Part shown: positions 23,757-32,626 of the stretch, one piece after another
Layout: each line of letters starts with the position of its first letter
How positions within the stretch are numbered: position 1 is the stretch's first letter
NCBI RefSeq assembly: GCF_005484585.1
Contig: NZ_CP039435.1
Location: 2,356,001 to 2,420,000, forward strand
DNA: 64,000 nucleotides
Direction: 5' to 3'
DNA from: Brevundimonas sp. SGAir0440
GTDB taxonomy: Bacteria > Pseudomonadota > Alphaproteobacteria > Caulobacterales > Caulobacteraceae
The notes under the pieces: model-generated
The model's input: the letters and a program-made list of their open reading frames with translations, nothing else
What the model was told of the DNA's origin: nothing
Databases searched by the model: none
Position numbers and translations under genes: made by a program

Positions 23757-25250
23757 ATGGCCGACCGTCGCTCCTTCACCCTGAACCGCCGACACCTGCT
23801 CGCGGCGGCCGCGGCGCCGCTCTGGCTCTCGACGACCGCGCGAGCCGTATCGGCGCCCGCCGCGTTGAACATCTCCGCCCTGACCGCAGCCTTCTACGCC
23901 GCCCGCGGCGGACGCCCGGCCTGGGCGGGGCCAGCGCGCCGGCAAGCCATGGACGCCTTGGCCCTGGCGGACCGCCACGGCCTATCAGCGCCCGACGGTC
24001 TGGCCCTAAGTGAAGCCGAACTGACCCAGGCCGTCCTGACCCTGGCCGAGGCGCTCGCTCATGGCCGGGTCGACCCGGCATCCGTCGAGACCCTTTGGGA
24101 GATGGGTCGCAACCAGGTCGATACGCCGCCGCTGCTGGCGACGGCGGTCGACGACGGAACGTTGGCCGAGACGATGGCGGGCCTTGCGCCTCAGGACCGC
24201 GGCTATCAGGGCCTGTGCGACGGCTTCCTCCGCTATCGCGCCATCGCCGACCGCGGCGGCTGGCCGCCCTTCGCCCTGGGCGCGACGATCGAACCGTTTG
24301 CGTCCGACCCCCGTCTTCCCGCCCTCCTGCCGCGCCTTCGGGTGGAAGGTGATCTCAGCGACGCCGCCGCCTCCATGATCGGCCCGTCTGGCGGTGACTA
24401 CGGCTCTGTTCTGCAAGAGGCCGTTCGGGCGTTCCAGGTGCGCCACGGTCTGGAGGCGGACGCCCGCATCGGCCCGGCGACCCAGCGGGCGCTGTCGATT
24501 TCGGCCGAGGCCCGCGCTCGCCAGATCGCGCTGAATCTGGAACGCCGCCGTTGGCTAAAGAGAGACGTCGCGCCGGAACGGATCGAGGTGAACACCGCCG
24601 CCTCCATCATGGTCTACTGGAAGGACGGACGCCCCGTGCATTCGATGCGGGTCGTGACGGGTGACGCCGACAATGCGACCCCCAGCCTAGAACGGCCCTT
24701 CGCCTCGGTCGTCGCCAATCCGCCCTGGACGGTGCCGACTTCCATCGCCCAGCGCGAGATCCTGCCGCGTGGCGCCGCCTATATGCGGGCGAACAACATG
24801 ACGATCCAGAACGGCATGGTGGTTCAGCGCGCCGGCCCGAACGCCGCCCTGGGCCAGGTCAAGTTCGAGCTTCAGGACAGCTACGCCATCTTCCTGCACG
24901 ACACCCCGTCGCGGGGCGCGTTCAATCAAAGCTTCCGCCATCTCAGTCACGGCTGCGTGCGCGTGCAGGACGCGGTCGGCTTCGCCCGCCTTCTGCTGGC
25001 GCCGGACCCCGAAAGGCTCGCCCGCTTCGACGCCGCGCTGGACAGCGGCCAGACCGTCCGGGTGGCGACCGGTCGGCCGATCGACGTGCGCCTGCTGTAC
25101 TGGACCGCCTTCCTGGACGGCCAGGGCCGCGTCGCCTTTCGCGATGACATCTATCGTCGCGACACCCGTCTGGCGGAGGCGTTGGGTATCGCCCTGCACC
25201 TGCCGCGGCCCGACGACCGGCGCGCCGATGCGGACGACGTCGGCCCATGA
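23757..25250 (+). CDS. YcbB-type L,D-transpeptidase
   Basis: A 497-residue protein with an N-terminal signal (NRRHLLAAAAAPLWLSTTARA, twin Arg). A helical scaffold domain follows, then a peptidoglycan-binding_1 domain (~205-240, VLQEAVRAFQVRHGLEADA) and the YkuD catalytic domain, with MVYWKDGRPVHSMRVVTGDA, HDTPSRGAFNQSFRHLSHGC and the catalytic Cys in SHGCVRVQD (~402). These periplasmic enzymes make 3-3 peptidoglycan crosslinks. Preceded by a CTTAA-N6-CTTAA box, so it may belong to an envelope-stress regulon. Confidence 0.9.
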   Translation: MADRRSFTLNRRHLLAAAAAPLWLSTTARAVSAPAALNISALTAAFYAARGGRPAWAGPARRQAMDALALADRHGLSAPDGLALSEAELTQAVLTLAEALAHGRVDPASVETLWEMGRNQVDTPPLLATAVDDGTLAETMAGLAPQDRGYQGLCDGFLRYRAIADRGGWPPFALGATIEPFASDPRLPALLPRLRVEGDLSDAAASMIGPSGGDYGSVLQEAVRAFQVRHGLEADARIGPATQRALSISAEARARQIALNLERRRWLKRDVAPERIEVNTAASIMVYWKDGRPVHSMRVVTGDADNATPSLERPFASVVANPPWTVPTSIAQREILPRGAAYMRANNMTIQNGMVVQRAGPNAALGQVKFELQDSYAIFLHDTPSRGAFNQSFRHLSHGCVRVQDAVGFARLLLAPDPERLARFDAALDSGQTVRVATGRPIDVRLLYWTAFLDGQGRVAFRDDIYRRDTRLAEALGIALHLPRPDDRRADADDVGP

Positions 25251-25253
25251 CGG

Positions 25254-25649
25254 TTATTCGGTCGTGCGGCCGTCGAAATGCTCGTGGTCGGCGGAGGCCT
25301 CTTCCACCGTGGCGTGAACCGTACCGTCGCGATGCTCGGGCGGACCATAAAGGGTGTAGAGCCGAAGCGGTTCGGACCCCGTGCTGACCACATTGTGGCG
25401 AGCACCCTGAGGGACGATGACCCCGTCGTCCGCCTTCACGGCATGACGAACGCCGTCGATCCAGATTTCGCCCTCGCCCGCCTCGATGCGGAAGAACTGG
25501 TCGCGGTCGTCGTGGACCTCTTCGCCGATCTCCTGACCGGGCGGAATGGCCATGAGGACGAGCTGCAGATTGTGGCCGGTGTAGAGAACGCGGCGAAAGT
25601 CTGTGTTCTCTTCCGTCAGACGTTCAATATTGTCGATGAAGCCCTTCAC
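25254..25649 (-). CDS. cupin-domain protein
   Basis: A 131-residue single-domain cupin. Metal-ligand motifs are visible in EEVHDDRDQFFRIEAGEGEIWIDG and IVPQGARHNVVSTG. Small cupins of this type are often stand-alone mannose-6-phosphate-isomerase-like proteins of unknown substrate. It is the last gene of a minus-strand operon with the peroxiredoxin and the ArsR-type regulator, so a role in peroxide or sulfur stress is likely; a cysteine-dioxygenase-like activity is only a guess. Confidence 0.82.
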   Translation of the reverse strand: MKGFIDNIERLTEENTDFRRVLYTGHNLQLVLMAIPPGQEIGEEVHDDRDQFFRIEAGEGEIWIDGVRHAVKADDGVIVPQGARHNVVSTGSEPLRLYTLYGPPEHRDGTVHATVEEASADHEHFDGRTTE

Positions 25650-25675
25650 GAGAGTCTCCCTGTGCGGGTTTGCCG

Positions 25676-26095
25676 TCAGCGACGTGCGACGGCGGTGATG
25701 CGCGCGAACTGAGCCGTGTCGCCGCGCGCCGGCGTTGATGTGCGGGGCGCCGGGGCGGCGGCTCGCGCGCCGACCGCCTTCGCATCGCCGCAGAAGATTT
25801 CGTAGAGCATGCCCATGACCGCCTGGGCCCGGTCGTCGGCGATCGAATAGAAGATCGAGCGGGACTGACGGCGGGTCTTGACCAGGCCATACTGGCGCAG
25901 CTCAGCCAGTTGTTGGGATAGCGCCGGCTGCTTGATGCCGAGGTCCGCCTCGAGCTGGCCCACCGAGCGCTCCTCTTCGGCGATGTGACACAGGATCAGC
26001 AGCCGGTTGGCGTTGGCCAGCTGGCGTAACAGCTCTGCGGCCTCCGGCGCCTTTTCCTTCAACCGCTCCATGGCGGCCGCTTGATCGTTGGTCAT
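25676..26095 (-). CDS. ArsR-family repressor of the BigR/SqrR (persulfide-sensing) type
   Basis: A 139-residue winged-helix protein (KQPALSQQLAELRQYGLVKTRRQSRSIFYSI). It has exactly two cysteines, Cys36 (RLLILCHIAEEERSV) and Cys102 (LYEIFCGD). BigR/SqrR regulators sense reactive sulfur by forming a di- or tetrasulfide between cysteines at just these places (helix 2 and the C-terminal helix). ArsR arsenic-site cysteines (CxC) are absent. It overlaps the upstream peroxiredoxin by 4 bp. Likely targets are the divergent MBL-SQR-cyd operon and both peroxiredoxins. Confidence 0.87.
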   Translation of the reverse strand: MTNDQAAAMERLKEKAPEAAELLRQLANANRLLILCHIAEEERSVGQLEADLGIKQPALSQQLAELRQYGLVKTRRQSRSIFYSIADDRAQAVMGMLYEIFCGDAKAVGARAAAPAPRTSTPARGDTAQFARITAVARR

Positions 26096-26751
26096 GCGCG
26101 GCGCTCGCGATAGTACCAGGGCGCATCGCCGTCACCATCGGCGATGGCGGCGTCCAGAGTGGTGGCGGCCGGCTCCAGCAGGGCGTCGCCGGGCGTCCAG
26201 CCCGCCGGCGTGGAGGCCGCCTCACGGTCAGACGTCTGCAAGGCGGTGACGAGACGCAGCAGCTCATCAACCGAGCGGCCGATGTTCATCGGGTACCAGC
26301 TGATGGCGCGCACCACGCCTTCGGGATCGATCACGAAAGTGGCGCGCACCGTCGCGCTGTCGCTTGAGCCGGCGTCCACCATGCCGAAGGCGTGGCCGAT
26401 GGCCATGGAGGGATCTTCGATGATCGGGAACGGCACCTTCACGCCGAAGCGGCGGTAGATGTCCTTCAGCCAGGCCAAGTGCGAATACAGACTGTCGACC
26501 GACAGGGCCATAAGATCGCAGTCGATCGCCGCGAAGGCGTCGGCCTGTCGGGCCAAGGCCACGAACTCGCTGGTGCAGACCGGCGTGAAATCCGCCGGAT
26601 GCGAGAACAGCACCAGCCAGCGTCCACGGTAGTCGCTCAGGCGCTTTTCGCCCTGGGTCGTGCGCGCGGTGAAGTCCGGCGCTGTGTCGTTGATGCGCAG
26701 GGCGCGCATTGCGGGGGGATAGACGGCTGGCCCGGTGTCGATCGTTTCCAT
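26092..26751 (-). CDS. peroxiredoxin (Prx6/AhpC-TSA type), copy 2
   Basis: A 219-residue protein with HPADFTPVCTSEF (peroxidatic Cys ~60) and the same C-terminal arm as copy 1 at 21334. An internal ATG at 26709 would give a start aligned with copy 1; neither start has a clear ribosome site, so the longer form is given. First gene of the peroxiredoxin-arsR-cupin operon, divergent from the second MBL gene. Confidence 0.9.
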   Translation of the reverse strand: METIDTGPAVYPPAMRALRINDTAPDFTARTTQGEKRLSDYRGRWLVLFSHPADFTPVCTSEFVALARQADAFAAIDCDLMALSVDSLYSHLAWLKDIYRRFGVKVPFPIIEDPSMAIGHAFGMVDAGSSDSATVRATFVIDPEGVVRAISWYPMNIGRSVDELLRLVTALQTSDREAASTPAGWTPGDALLEPAATTLDAAIADGDGDAPWYYRERRA

Positions 26752-26855
26752 AGCCGCAAGCTAAGCGCTTCCCACCGTTTCCGCTACATTAAAATACATA
26801 CTTGCCCGAACTATGAATGTGTATATGTGTTGAGTCACCGAAACGGAGACACGCC
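26752..26855. promoter_or_regulatory. divergent promoter region of the persulfide locus
   Basis: 104 bp between peroxiredoxin copy 2 and MBL copy 2. Residues 26789-26830 are AT-rich and contain ATACATAC and GTGTATAT as an imperfect inverted repeat, plus CATAC-N9-TATG. It is the natural place for the ArsR/SqrR-type repressor to act on both operons. The exact operator cannot be fixed by eye. Confidence 0.4.
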
Positions 26856-27797
26856 ATGTCCTCGACCACCCCCGATCCCGCCCGCGACCACGCCGCCGAC
26901 CTCGTGCGCGCTGCGCTTGCCGATCCCGCTCAACGGCCCTTGGTCAAATCATTCTTTGACGAGGCCACCTTCACCGTCAGCCATGTCGTGCGCGATCCTG
27001 GCTCCAACGTCTGCGCCATCATCGACAGCGTGCTGGACTACGATGCGGCGTCCGGCCGCACCGCCCACGCCTCGGCCGACGCCCTCATTGATTACGTAAA
27101 ATCCGAAGGTCTCACGGTTCAGTGGCTGCTCGAGACGCACGCCCATGCCGATCACCTGTCGGCGGCGCCCTATCTCCAGGAAAACCTCGGAGGTCAGCTG
27201 GCGATTGGCCATGAGATCCTCACCGTCCAGGCCGTCTTCGGCAAGATCTTCAACGAGGGGACCGACTTCCGCCGCGACGGCAGCCAGTTCGACCAGTTGT
27301 TCAACGACGGCGACCAGTTCGAGATCGGCGGGCTAAAGGCCACGGTGCTGCATGTGCCCGGCCATACCCCGGCCTGTCTGGCCTATGTCATCGGCGACGC
27401 TGTCTTTCCCGGCGACACCATGTTCATGCCCGACTACGGCACGGCCCGCTGCGACTTCCCCGGCGGCGACGCCGGGACCCTGTATCGCTCGATCCATCGC
27501 CTGACCTCCCTGCCGGACGAGGCGCGGGTCTTCCTGTGCCACGACTACAAGGCGCCCCCGGGCCGGACCGAATTCGCCTGGGAGACCACCATCGGCGCCC
27601 AGCGCACTGGCAACATCCATATTCGCGACGGCGTCAGCGAGGACGAGTTCGTCGCCATGCGCACCCAGCGCGACGCGACCCTGCCGATGCCCAAGCTGAT
27701 CCTGCCGTCGGTCCAAGTGAACATGAACGGCGGCCGGCCGCCCGAGCCCGAGGACAATGGGGTGCGCTACCTCAAGGTCCCGCTGAACGCGCTGTGA
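26856..27797 (+). CDS. MBL-fold hydrolase, persulfide-dioxygenase/Blh-like, copy 2
   Basis: A 313-residue protein with THAHADHLSAAPYL, HVPGHTPACLAY, GDTMFMPDYGTARCDFPGGD and LCHDYKAPPGR, the ETHE1/Blh metal-ligand set. ACGGAGAC precedes the ATG at 26856. It opens the long operon running to 34218. In Agrobacterium-type Blh proteins a DUF442 domain is fused to this fold; here DUF442 is a separate gene at 28690. Expected role: oxidation of persulfides produced by SQR. Confidence 0.88.
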   Translation: MSSTTPDPARDHAADLVRAALADPAQRPLVKSFFDEATFTVSHVVRDPGSNVCAIIDSVLDYDAASGRTAHASADALIDYVKSEGLTVQWLLETHAHADHLSAAPYLQENLGGQLAIGHEILTVQAVFGKIFNEGTDFRRDGSQFDQLFNDGDQFEIGGLKATVLHVPGHTPACLAYVIGDAVFPGDTMFMPDYGTARCDFPGGDAGTLYRSIHRLTSLPDEARVFLCHDYKAPPGRTEFAWETTIGAQRTGNIHIRDGVSEDEFVAMRTQRDATLPMPKLILPSVQVNMNGGRPPEPEDNGVRYLKVPLNAL

Positions 27798-27809
27798 GGC
27801 GAGCCCCCC

Positions 27810-28244
27810 ATGCTTGAACCCATTTCCTTCGTCTGGCCGCTGGCCGGCGGCCTGCTGGTCGGCCTGTCCGCCGGCCTTTATCTGTTGCTGAATGGGCGCG
27901 TGGCCGGGATCTCCGGCCTGACCGCCGCGGCGACCGGCCTGTCGAAAGGCGCGCCGCGCACCCTGGGCCTGCTTTTCATCGCCGGCCTGCTGGGCGGTGC
28001 GGCCCTGGCCTCGGCGCTGATCCGCAGGCCCGAGGTGCAGATCACCTCGGACATCTGGCTGCTGGTGCTCGGCGGCCTGATCGTCGGTTTCGGCACCCGC
28101 TGGGGCTCGGGCTGCACCAGCGGCCACGGCGTCTGCGGCCTGGCCCGCCTGTCGCCCCGCTCCATCGTCGCCACCGGCGTCTTCATGGCCGTCGCGGCCC
28201 TGACCGTCTTCGTCACCCGCCACCTGTTGGGAGGCTTGGCATGA
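27810..28244 (+). CDS. YeeE/YedE-family membrane protein, first half (PmpA-like)
   Basis: A 144-residue protein with four transmembrane segments and the signature GFGTRWGSGCTSGHGVCGLARLS. The conserved cysteines of this motif carry thiosulfate or persulfide sulfur in YeeE-type transporters. It is the N-terminal half of a split transporter, overlapping the second half by 4 bp. Confidence 0.88.
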   Translation: MLEPISFVWPLAGGLLVGLSAGLYLLLNGRVAGISGLTAAATGLSKGAPRTLGLLFIAGLLGGAALASALIRRPEVQITSDIWLLVLGGLIVGFGTRWGSGCTSGHGVCGLARLSPRSIVATGVFMAVAALTVFVTRHLLGGLA

Positions 28245-28660
28245 ACCGGCTGATCGTCGCCGTCCTGTGCGGCCTGCTGTTCGGCGCCGGCATGGTGGTG
28301 TCCGATATGATCAACCCGGCCCGCGTCCTGGCCTTCCTGGATGTGACGGGCGCCTGGGACCCCTCGCTAGCGTTCGTCATGGGCGGGGCGCTGATCCCCT
28401 CCGCCATCGCCTATCTGATCCGCCGGCGCATGGAGGCTCCGGTCGCGGCCGACACCTTCCATGTGCCCGAGGGCCGGACCATCGACACCCCTCTGGTCGG
28501 CGGGGCCGTCCTGTTCGGCCTGGGCTGGGGCCTGGTCGGCCTGTGCCCCGGCCCGGCGCTGGCGGCGCTGACGACCGGCGCCTGGCAGGCCTTCGTCTTC
28601 GTCGGCGCCCTCGTGGCCGGCATGGCGCTGTTCCGCCTGACCCTCGACCGAAACGCTTGA
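28241..28660 (+). CDS. YeeE/YedE-family membrane protein, second half (PmpB/DUF6691-like)
   Basis: A 139-residue protein with four transmembrane segments and the motifs GLLFGAGMVVSDMINPARVLAF-like start (FGAGMVVSDMINPARV) and GWGLVGLCPGPALAAL. It carries the second conserved cysteine. Together with the preceding gene it should form a sulfur-compound channel. Split PmpA/PmpB pairs are typical of ArsR/BigR-controlled sulfide loci. Confidence 0.88.
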   Translation: MNRLIVAVLCGLLFGAGMVVSDMINPARVLAFLDVTGAWDPSLAFVMGGALIPSAIAYLIRRRMEAPVAADTFHVPEGRTIDTPLVGGAVLFGLGWGLVGLCPGPALAALTTGAWQAFVFVGALVAGMALFRLTLDRNA

Positions 28661-28689
28661 ACCAGAAAAGACCCTAGGGAGACAAAGCC

Positions 28690-29112
28690 ATGGATATTCG
28701 CCCCCTGGACGAGGCCCTGTCCGCCTCGCCCCAGATCGCCCCCACAGACCTGCCCGCCATCGCGGCCCAGGGTTTCCGGTCGGTGATGTCTAACCGACCC
28801 AACGGCGAAGAGCCCGGCCAGCCCAGCGCCGAAGATCTGCGCCAGGCCGCCGAGGCTGCGGGACTGGCTTTCGCCCATGTCCCCGTGGTCGGCGGCGCCA
28901 TCTCCGACAAGGACGTGGCGGACTTCCGCGAGGCTCTGGCCAACCTGCCCCAGCCTGTTTTCGGCTTCTGCCGCACGGGCACGCGCACGACCACCCTGTG
29001 GGCGCTGGCGAACGCCGGCGCACAAACTCCTGATCATCTGATCGCTCGCGCCATGAGCGCCGGCTACGACCTCGGCGCCCTGCGTCCCCGTCTTGAAGGG
29101 CCCGCGTCATGA
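28690..29112 (+). CDS. DUF442 / TIGR01244 sulfur-transferase-like protein
   Basis: A 140-residue protein with a phosphatase/rhodanese-like loop FGFCRTGTRTTTLWAL (Cys ~97). TIGR01244 proteins are related to dual-specificity phosphatases but act with MBL-fold persulfide enzymes, probably as sulfurtransferases. In many bacteria the domain is fused to Blh. Here it stands alone inside the SQR operon and overlaps the SQR start by 4 bp. Confidence 0.87.
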   Translation: MDIRPLDEALSASPQIAPTDLPAIAAQGFRSVMSNRPNGEEPGQPSAEDLRQAAEAAGLAFAHVPVVGGAISDKDVADFREALANLPQPVFGFCRTGTRTTTLWALANAGAQTPDHLIARAMSAGYDLGALRPRLEGPAS

Positions 29113-30386
29113 GCGCCCAGTACGCCCCTCTGGAGTCCTGCGATGTCCTGATCGTCGGCGGCGGATCCGCCGGCATCGCCACCGCCGCCAGCCTCCTGCG
29201 CCGTCGCCCGGACCTCGACGTCCGCATCGTCGAGCCATCCGAACATCACTACTATCAGCCCGGCTGGACCATGGTCGGCGCCGGCGTCTTCACGCCCGAG
29301 CGGACCCGGCGCCGCTCCGAGGACCTGATCCCCCAAGGCGCCCAGTGGGTGCGGGGTTCGGTCGCGGCTTTCGACCCCATCCATGATCGCGTCGAACTGA
29401 CCGACGGCCGCTGGATCGGCTATCGCATGCTGGTCGCGGCGCCGGGACTGAAGCTGGACTGGGGCGCCATTCCGGGCCTGGCGGAAACGCTCGGGCGCAA
29501 CAACGTCACCTCCAACTACGGCTATGAGACCGCGCCCTACACCTGGAATCTGGTGAAGGCGATGCAGAGCGGCCGAGCGATCTTCACCCAGCCGCCCATG
29601 CCGATCAAATGCGCCGGCGCCCCGCAGAAGGCCATGTATCTGTCGGCCGATCACTGGCGCGACCACGGCCGAAACGACATCGAGATCGAATTCCACAACG
29701 CCGGGCCCGTGCTGTTCGGGGTCAAAGACTACGTCCCGGCCCTGATGGAATATGTCCGCAAATACCGCATCGACCTGAACTTCGGATCGAAACTGGTCGC
29801 GGTAGATGGTCCTGCTAGGACGGCGACCTTCGCCGTGACGAACGCGGACGGCGGGGTCAGTCAGGTTCGGCGCGAGTTCGACTTCCTGCACGTCTGCCCG
29901 CCGCAGACCGCGCCGGACTTCATCCGCGAAAGTCCGCTGGCCGCCGAAAGCGGCTGGATCGAGGTGGATGACGCCACCTTGCGTCACAAGCGGTTCGAAA
30001 ACGTCTTCGGTCTGGGCGACGCCTGTTCGGCGCCCAACGCCAAGACCGCTGCGGCCGCCCGCAAACAGGCGCCCGTGGTGGCCGAGAACGTGCTGTCGCT
30101 GCTGGACGGCCAGCCGATGCGGGCGGTATATGACGGCTATGGCTCATGTCCGCTCACGGTCGAGCGCGGCAAGATCGTGCTGGCCGAGTTCGGCTATGGC
30201 GGCAAGCTCCTGCCCAGCTTCCCGAAATGGATGCTCGACGGCACGAAGCCGACACGTCTGGCCTGGCATCTGAAGGCCCAGGCCCTGCCCGAAATCTACT
30301 GGCTTGGGATGTTGCGCGGTCGCGAATGGCTGGCCGGCCCCCACCACATCGAACCCGCCCCCCAGCTTCGCCCTGCTGTCGCCTGA
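29109..30386 (+). CDS. sqr: sulfide:quinone oxidoreductase (type II-like)
   Basis: A 425-residue flavoprotein with an N-terminal FAD motif (CDVLIVGGGSAGIATAASLL), EHHYYQPGWTMVG, a redox cysteine in PIKCAGAPQKAMY (~170), and a C-terminal FGLGDACSAPNAKTAAAARKQAP motif with the second FAD contact and a cysteine (~303). The family oxidises sulfide to persulfide and reduces membrane quinone; the two spaced cysteines fit the type II/eukaryote-like class. The quinol can be oxidised by the cytochrome bd encoded two genes downstream. Confidence 0.9.
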   Translation: MSAQYAPLESCDVLIVGGGSAGIATAASLLRRRPDLDVRIVEPSEHHYYQPGWTMVGAGVFTPERTRRRSEDLIPQGAQWVRGSVAAFDPIHDRVELTDGRWIGYRMLVAAPGLKLDWGAIPGLAETLGRNNVTSNYGYETAPYTWNLVKAMQSGRAIFTQPPMPIKCAGAPQKAMYLSADHWRDHGRNDIEIEFHNAGPVLFGVKDYVPALMEYVRKYRIDLNFGSKLVAVDGPARTATFAVTNADGGVSQVRREFDFLHVCPPQTAPDFIRESPLAAESGWIEVDDATLRHKRFENVFGLGDACSAPNAKTAAAARKQAPVVAENVLSLLDGQPMRAVYDGYGSCPLTVERGKIVLAEFGYGGKLLPSFPKWMLDGTKPTRLAWHLKAQALPEIYWLGMLRGREWLAGPHHIEPAPQLRPAVA

Positions 30387-30394
30387 GCCTGATC

Positions 30395-31189
30395 ATGGAC
30401 CTGTCTCCGCTGCAGTACGGCCTCGGCGCCGGCGCCGGCTCGCTCGTCGGCTTCACCCTGGGCCTGGTCGGCGGCGGCGGGTCCATCCTGGCCGTGCCGC
30501 TGATCGTCTATCTGGTGGGGATCAAGGATCCGCATCTGGCGATCAGCACCAGCGCCTTCGCCGTGGCCGCCAACGCCTTCGCCAATGTGATCAATCATGC
30601 CCGCCACGGCACGGTGAAATGGAAGATCGCCAGTCTGTTCGCGGTCGCCGGGGTGCTCGGCGCCTTTCTGGGTTCGAGCCTGGGTAAGGCCGTGGACGGG
30701 CAGAAGCTGCTGGCCCTGTTCGCCGTCCTGATGCTGGTCGTGGGCGTACTGATGTTGCGGGGCCGTTCCGCCGGCGGCGACCCGAACGTTCAGCTTGATC
30801 GCCGCAATGCACCCAAGCTCGTCGCCACAGGCCTGGCCACGGGCGTGATGTCGGGCTTCTTCGGCATCGGCGGCGGCTTCCTGATCGTGCCCAGCCTGAT
30901 GGTCTCGACCCGGATGCCGATCTACTATGCCGTCGGCTCGTCGCTGGTCGGCGTCACCGCCTTCGGCCTGACCACGGCCTTCAACTACGCCCTGGACGGC
31001 TGGGTCGACTGGCCCCTGGCGGCGGTGTTCATTGGCGGCGGCGTACTGGGCGGTTTGGTCGGCGCGCGATTGGCCAAAGCCCTGTCGGGACAAAAAGGCG
31101 TCTTGAACACCGTCTTCGCCGGGCTGATCTTCGTCGTCGCCTTCTATATGCTTTACCGCAGCGCCGGCGCGCTCGGCCTGATTGGTTGA
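30395..31189 (+). CDS. TauE/SafE-family sulfite/anion exporter
   Basis: A 264-residue membrane protein with two TauE/SafE repeats (GLVGGGGSILAVPLIVYLVG and GIGGGFLIVPSLMVSTRMP) and about eight transmembrane segments. The family exports sulfite or organosulfonates, which fits removal of oxidised products made by the MBL enzyme. The start at 30395 lies 8 bp after the SQR stop. Confidence 0.88.
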   Translation: MDLSPLQYGLGAGAGSLVGFTLGLVGGGGSILAVPLIVYLVGIKDPHLAISTSAFAVAANAFANVINHARHGTVKWKIASLFAVAGVLGAFLGSSLGKAVDGQKLLALFAVLMLVVGVLMLRGRSAGGDPNVQLDRRNAPKLVATGLATGVMSGFFGIGGGFLIVPSLMVSTRMPIYYAVGSSLVGVTAFGLTTAFNYALDGWVDWPLAAVFIGGGVLGGLVGARLAKALSGQKGVLNTVFAGLIFVVAFYMLYRSAGALGLIG

Positions 31190-31198
31190 GACATCACC

Positions 31199-32626
31199 AT
31201 GGACTTTGACGCCCTGATCCTGGCGCGGATGCAGTTCGCCTTCACCGTCGCCTTCCACATCGTCTTCCCGGCCTTCTCCATCGGCCTGGCCAGCTATCTG
31301 GCCGTACTGGAGGCCCTGTGGCTGAAGACGGGGCGCGAGCTCTATCTGAACCTGTTCAAATACTGGCTGAAGATCTTCGCCGTCGCCTTCGGCATGGGCG
31401 TCGTCTCGGGTCTGGTGATGTCCTATCAGTTCGGCACCAACTGGTCGGTCTTCTCCGACAAGGCCGGACCCGTCATCGGCCCCCTGATGGCCTATGAGGT
31501 GCTCAGCGCCTTCTTCCTCGAGGCCGGCTTCCTGGGCGTGATGCTGTTCGGCCTGAACCGGGTCGGCAAGAAGCTGCACTTCCTGGCCACCCTGATGGTC
31601 GCCATCGGCACCTTCGCCTCGGCCTTCTGGATCCTGTCGGTCAACAGCTGGATGCAGACGCCACAAGGCTACGCCATCAACGAGGTGGGGCAGTTCATCC
31701 CGGCCGACTGGTTCAAGATCGTCTTCAACCCGTCCTTCCCCTATCGCCTCGCCCACATGCTGCTGGCGGCCTATCTGACGACCGGTCTGGTGGTCGGCGC
31801 GGTCGGCGCCTGGCACCTGATGAAGGAGCGGACCAACAAGGGCGCGCGCAAGATGTTCGCCATGGCCATGGGCATGATCCTGGTCGCCGCTCCGGTGCAG
31901 ATCTTCATTGGCGATATGCACGGGTTGAACACCCTGGAGCACCAGCCCGCCAAGGTCATGGCGATGGAAGGCCACTTCGAAAGCCACCCGGACGGGGCGC
32001 CGCTGATCCTGTTCGGCCTGCCCGATCGCGAGGCCGCCACCGTCCATGGCGCGGTCGAGGTTCCGAAGCTGTCGTCCCTGATCCTGAAGCACGATCCGAA
32101 CGCTCCGCTGGCCGGTCTCGACACCATCGCCCGCGCCGACTGGCCTCCGGTGGAGATCGTCTTCTGGTCCTTCCGCGTCATGGTGGGATTAGGCATGGCC
32201 ATGCTGCTGCTGGGGCTGTGGGGGCTGTACGCCCGGCTCCGCAAACGCCTTTACGACGCCCCCTGGCTGCACCGCTTCGCCCTGATCATGGGACCGATGG
32301 GGTTCGTCGCCGTGCTGGCGGGCTGGATCACCACGGAGGTCGGGCGCCAACCCTGGACCGTCTATGGCCTGCTGCGCACCGCCGACAGCGCAGCGCCCCT
32401 GGCGGCGCCCGCCGTTGCCAGCTCCCTCGCCGCTTTCGCCGTGGTCTATTTCACGGTCTTCGGCGCCGGGGTCTTCTACATCCTGCGTCTGATGAGCCAC
32501 GCGCCTCATCGCGGCGAGCCGGGCGTGGCGGAAACCCCGATCCGCACGGCGGGCATCACCCCCGCCCCCGCCATCGACCCCGACCGTCCCATCCCGACCG
32601 GCGAGGAGACCGATCATGAGCGTTGA
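31199..32626 (+). CDS. cydA: cytochrome bd ubiquinol oxidase subunit I
   Basis: A 475-residue protein with nine transmembrane segments. Haem ligand His20 is in FTVAFHIVFPAFS; the Q-loop Lys and Glu are in IFIGDMHGLNTLEHQPAKVM and AMEGHFE; the GRQPW motif is in TTEVGRQPWTVYGLL. The short Q-loop resembles the cyanide-insensitive (CIO) group. It oxidises quinol with oxygen. Bd oxidases tolerate sulfide, which explains its place behind SQR. Overlaps cydB by 11 bp. Confidence 0.93.
   Translation: MDFDALILARMQFAFTVAFHIVFPAFSIGLASYLAVLEALWLKTGRELYLNLFKYWLKIFAVAFGMGVVSGLVMSYQFGTNWSVFSDKAGPVIGPLMAYEVLSAFFLEAGFLGVMLFGLNRVGKKLHFLATLMVAIGTFASAFWILSVNSWMQTPQGYAINEVGQFIPADWFKIVFNPSFPYRLAHMLLAAYLTTGLVVGAVGAWHLMKERTNKGARKMFAMAMGMILVAAPVQIFIGDMHGLNTLEHQPAKVMAMEGHFESHPDGAPLILFGLPDREAATVHGAVEVPKLSSLILKHDPNAPLAGLDTIARADWPPVEIVFWSFRVMVGLGMAMLLLGLWGLYARLRKRLYDAPWLHRFALIMGPMGFVAVLAGWITTEVGRQPWTVYGLLRTADSAAPLAAPAVASSLAAFAVVYFTVFGAGVFYILRLMSHAPHRGEPGVAETPIRTAGITPAPAIDPDRPIPTGEETDHER

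Noticed and set aside
22049-27797. The two MBL-fold genes as beta-lactamases
   Set aside because: Motifs and neighbours match persulfide-dioxygenase/Blh proteins; there is no signal peptide.
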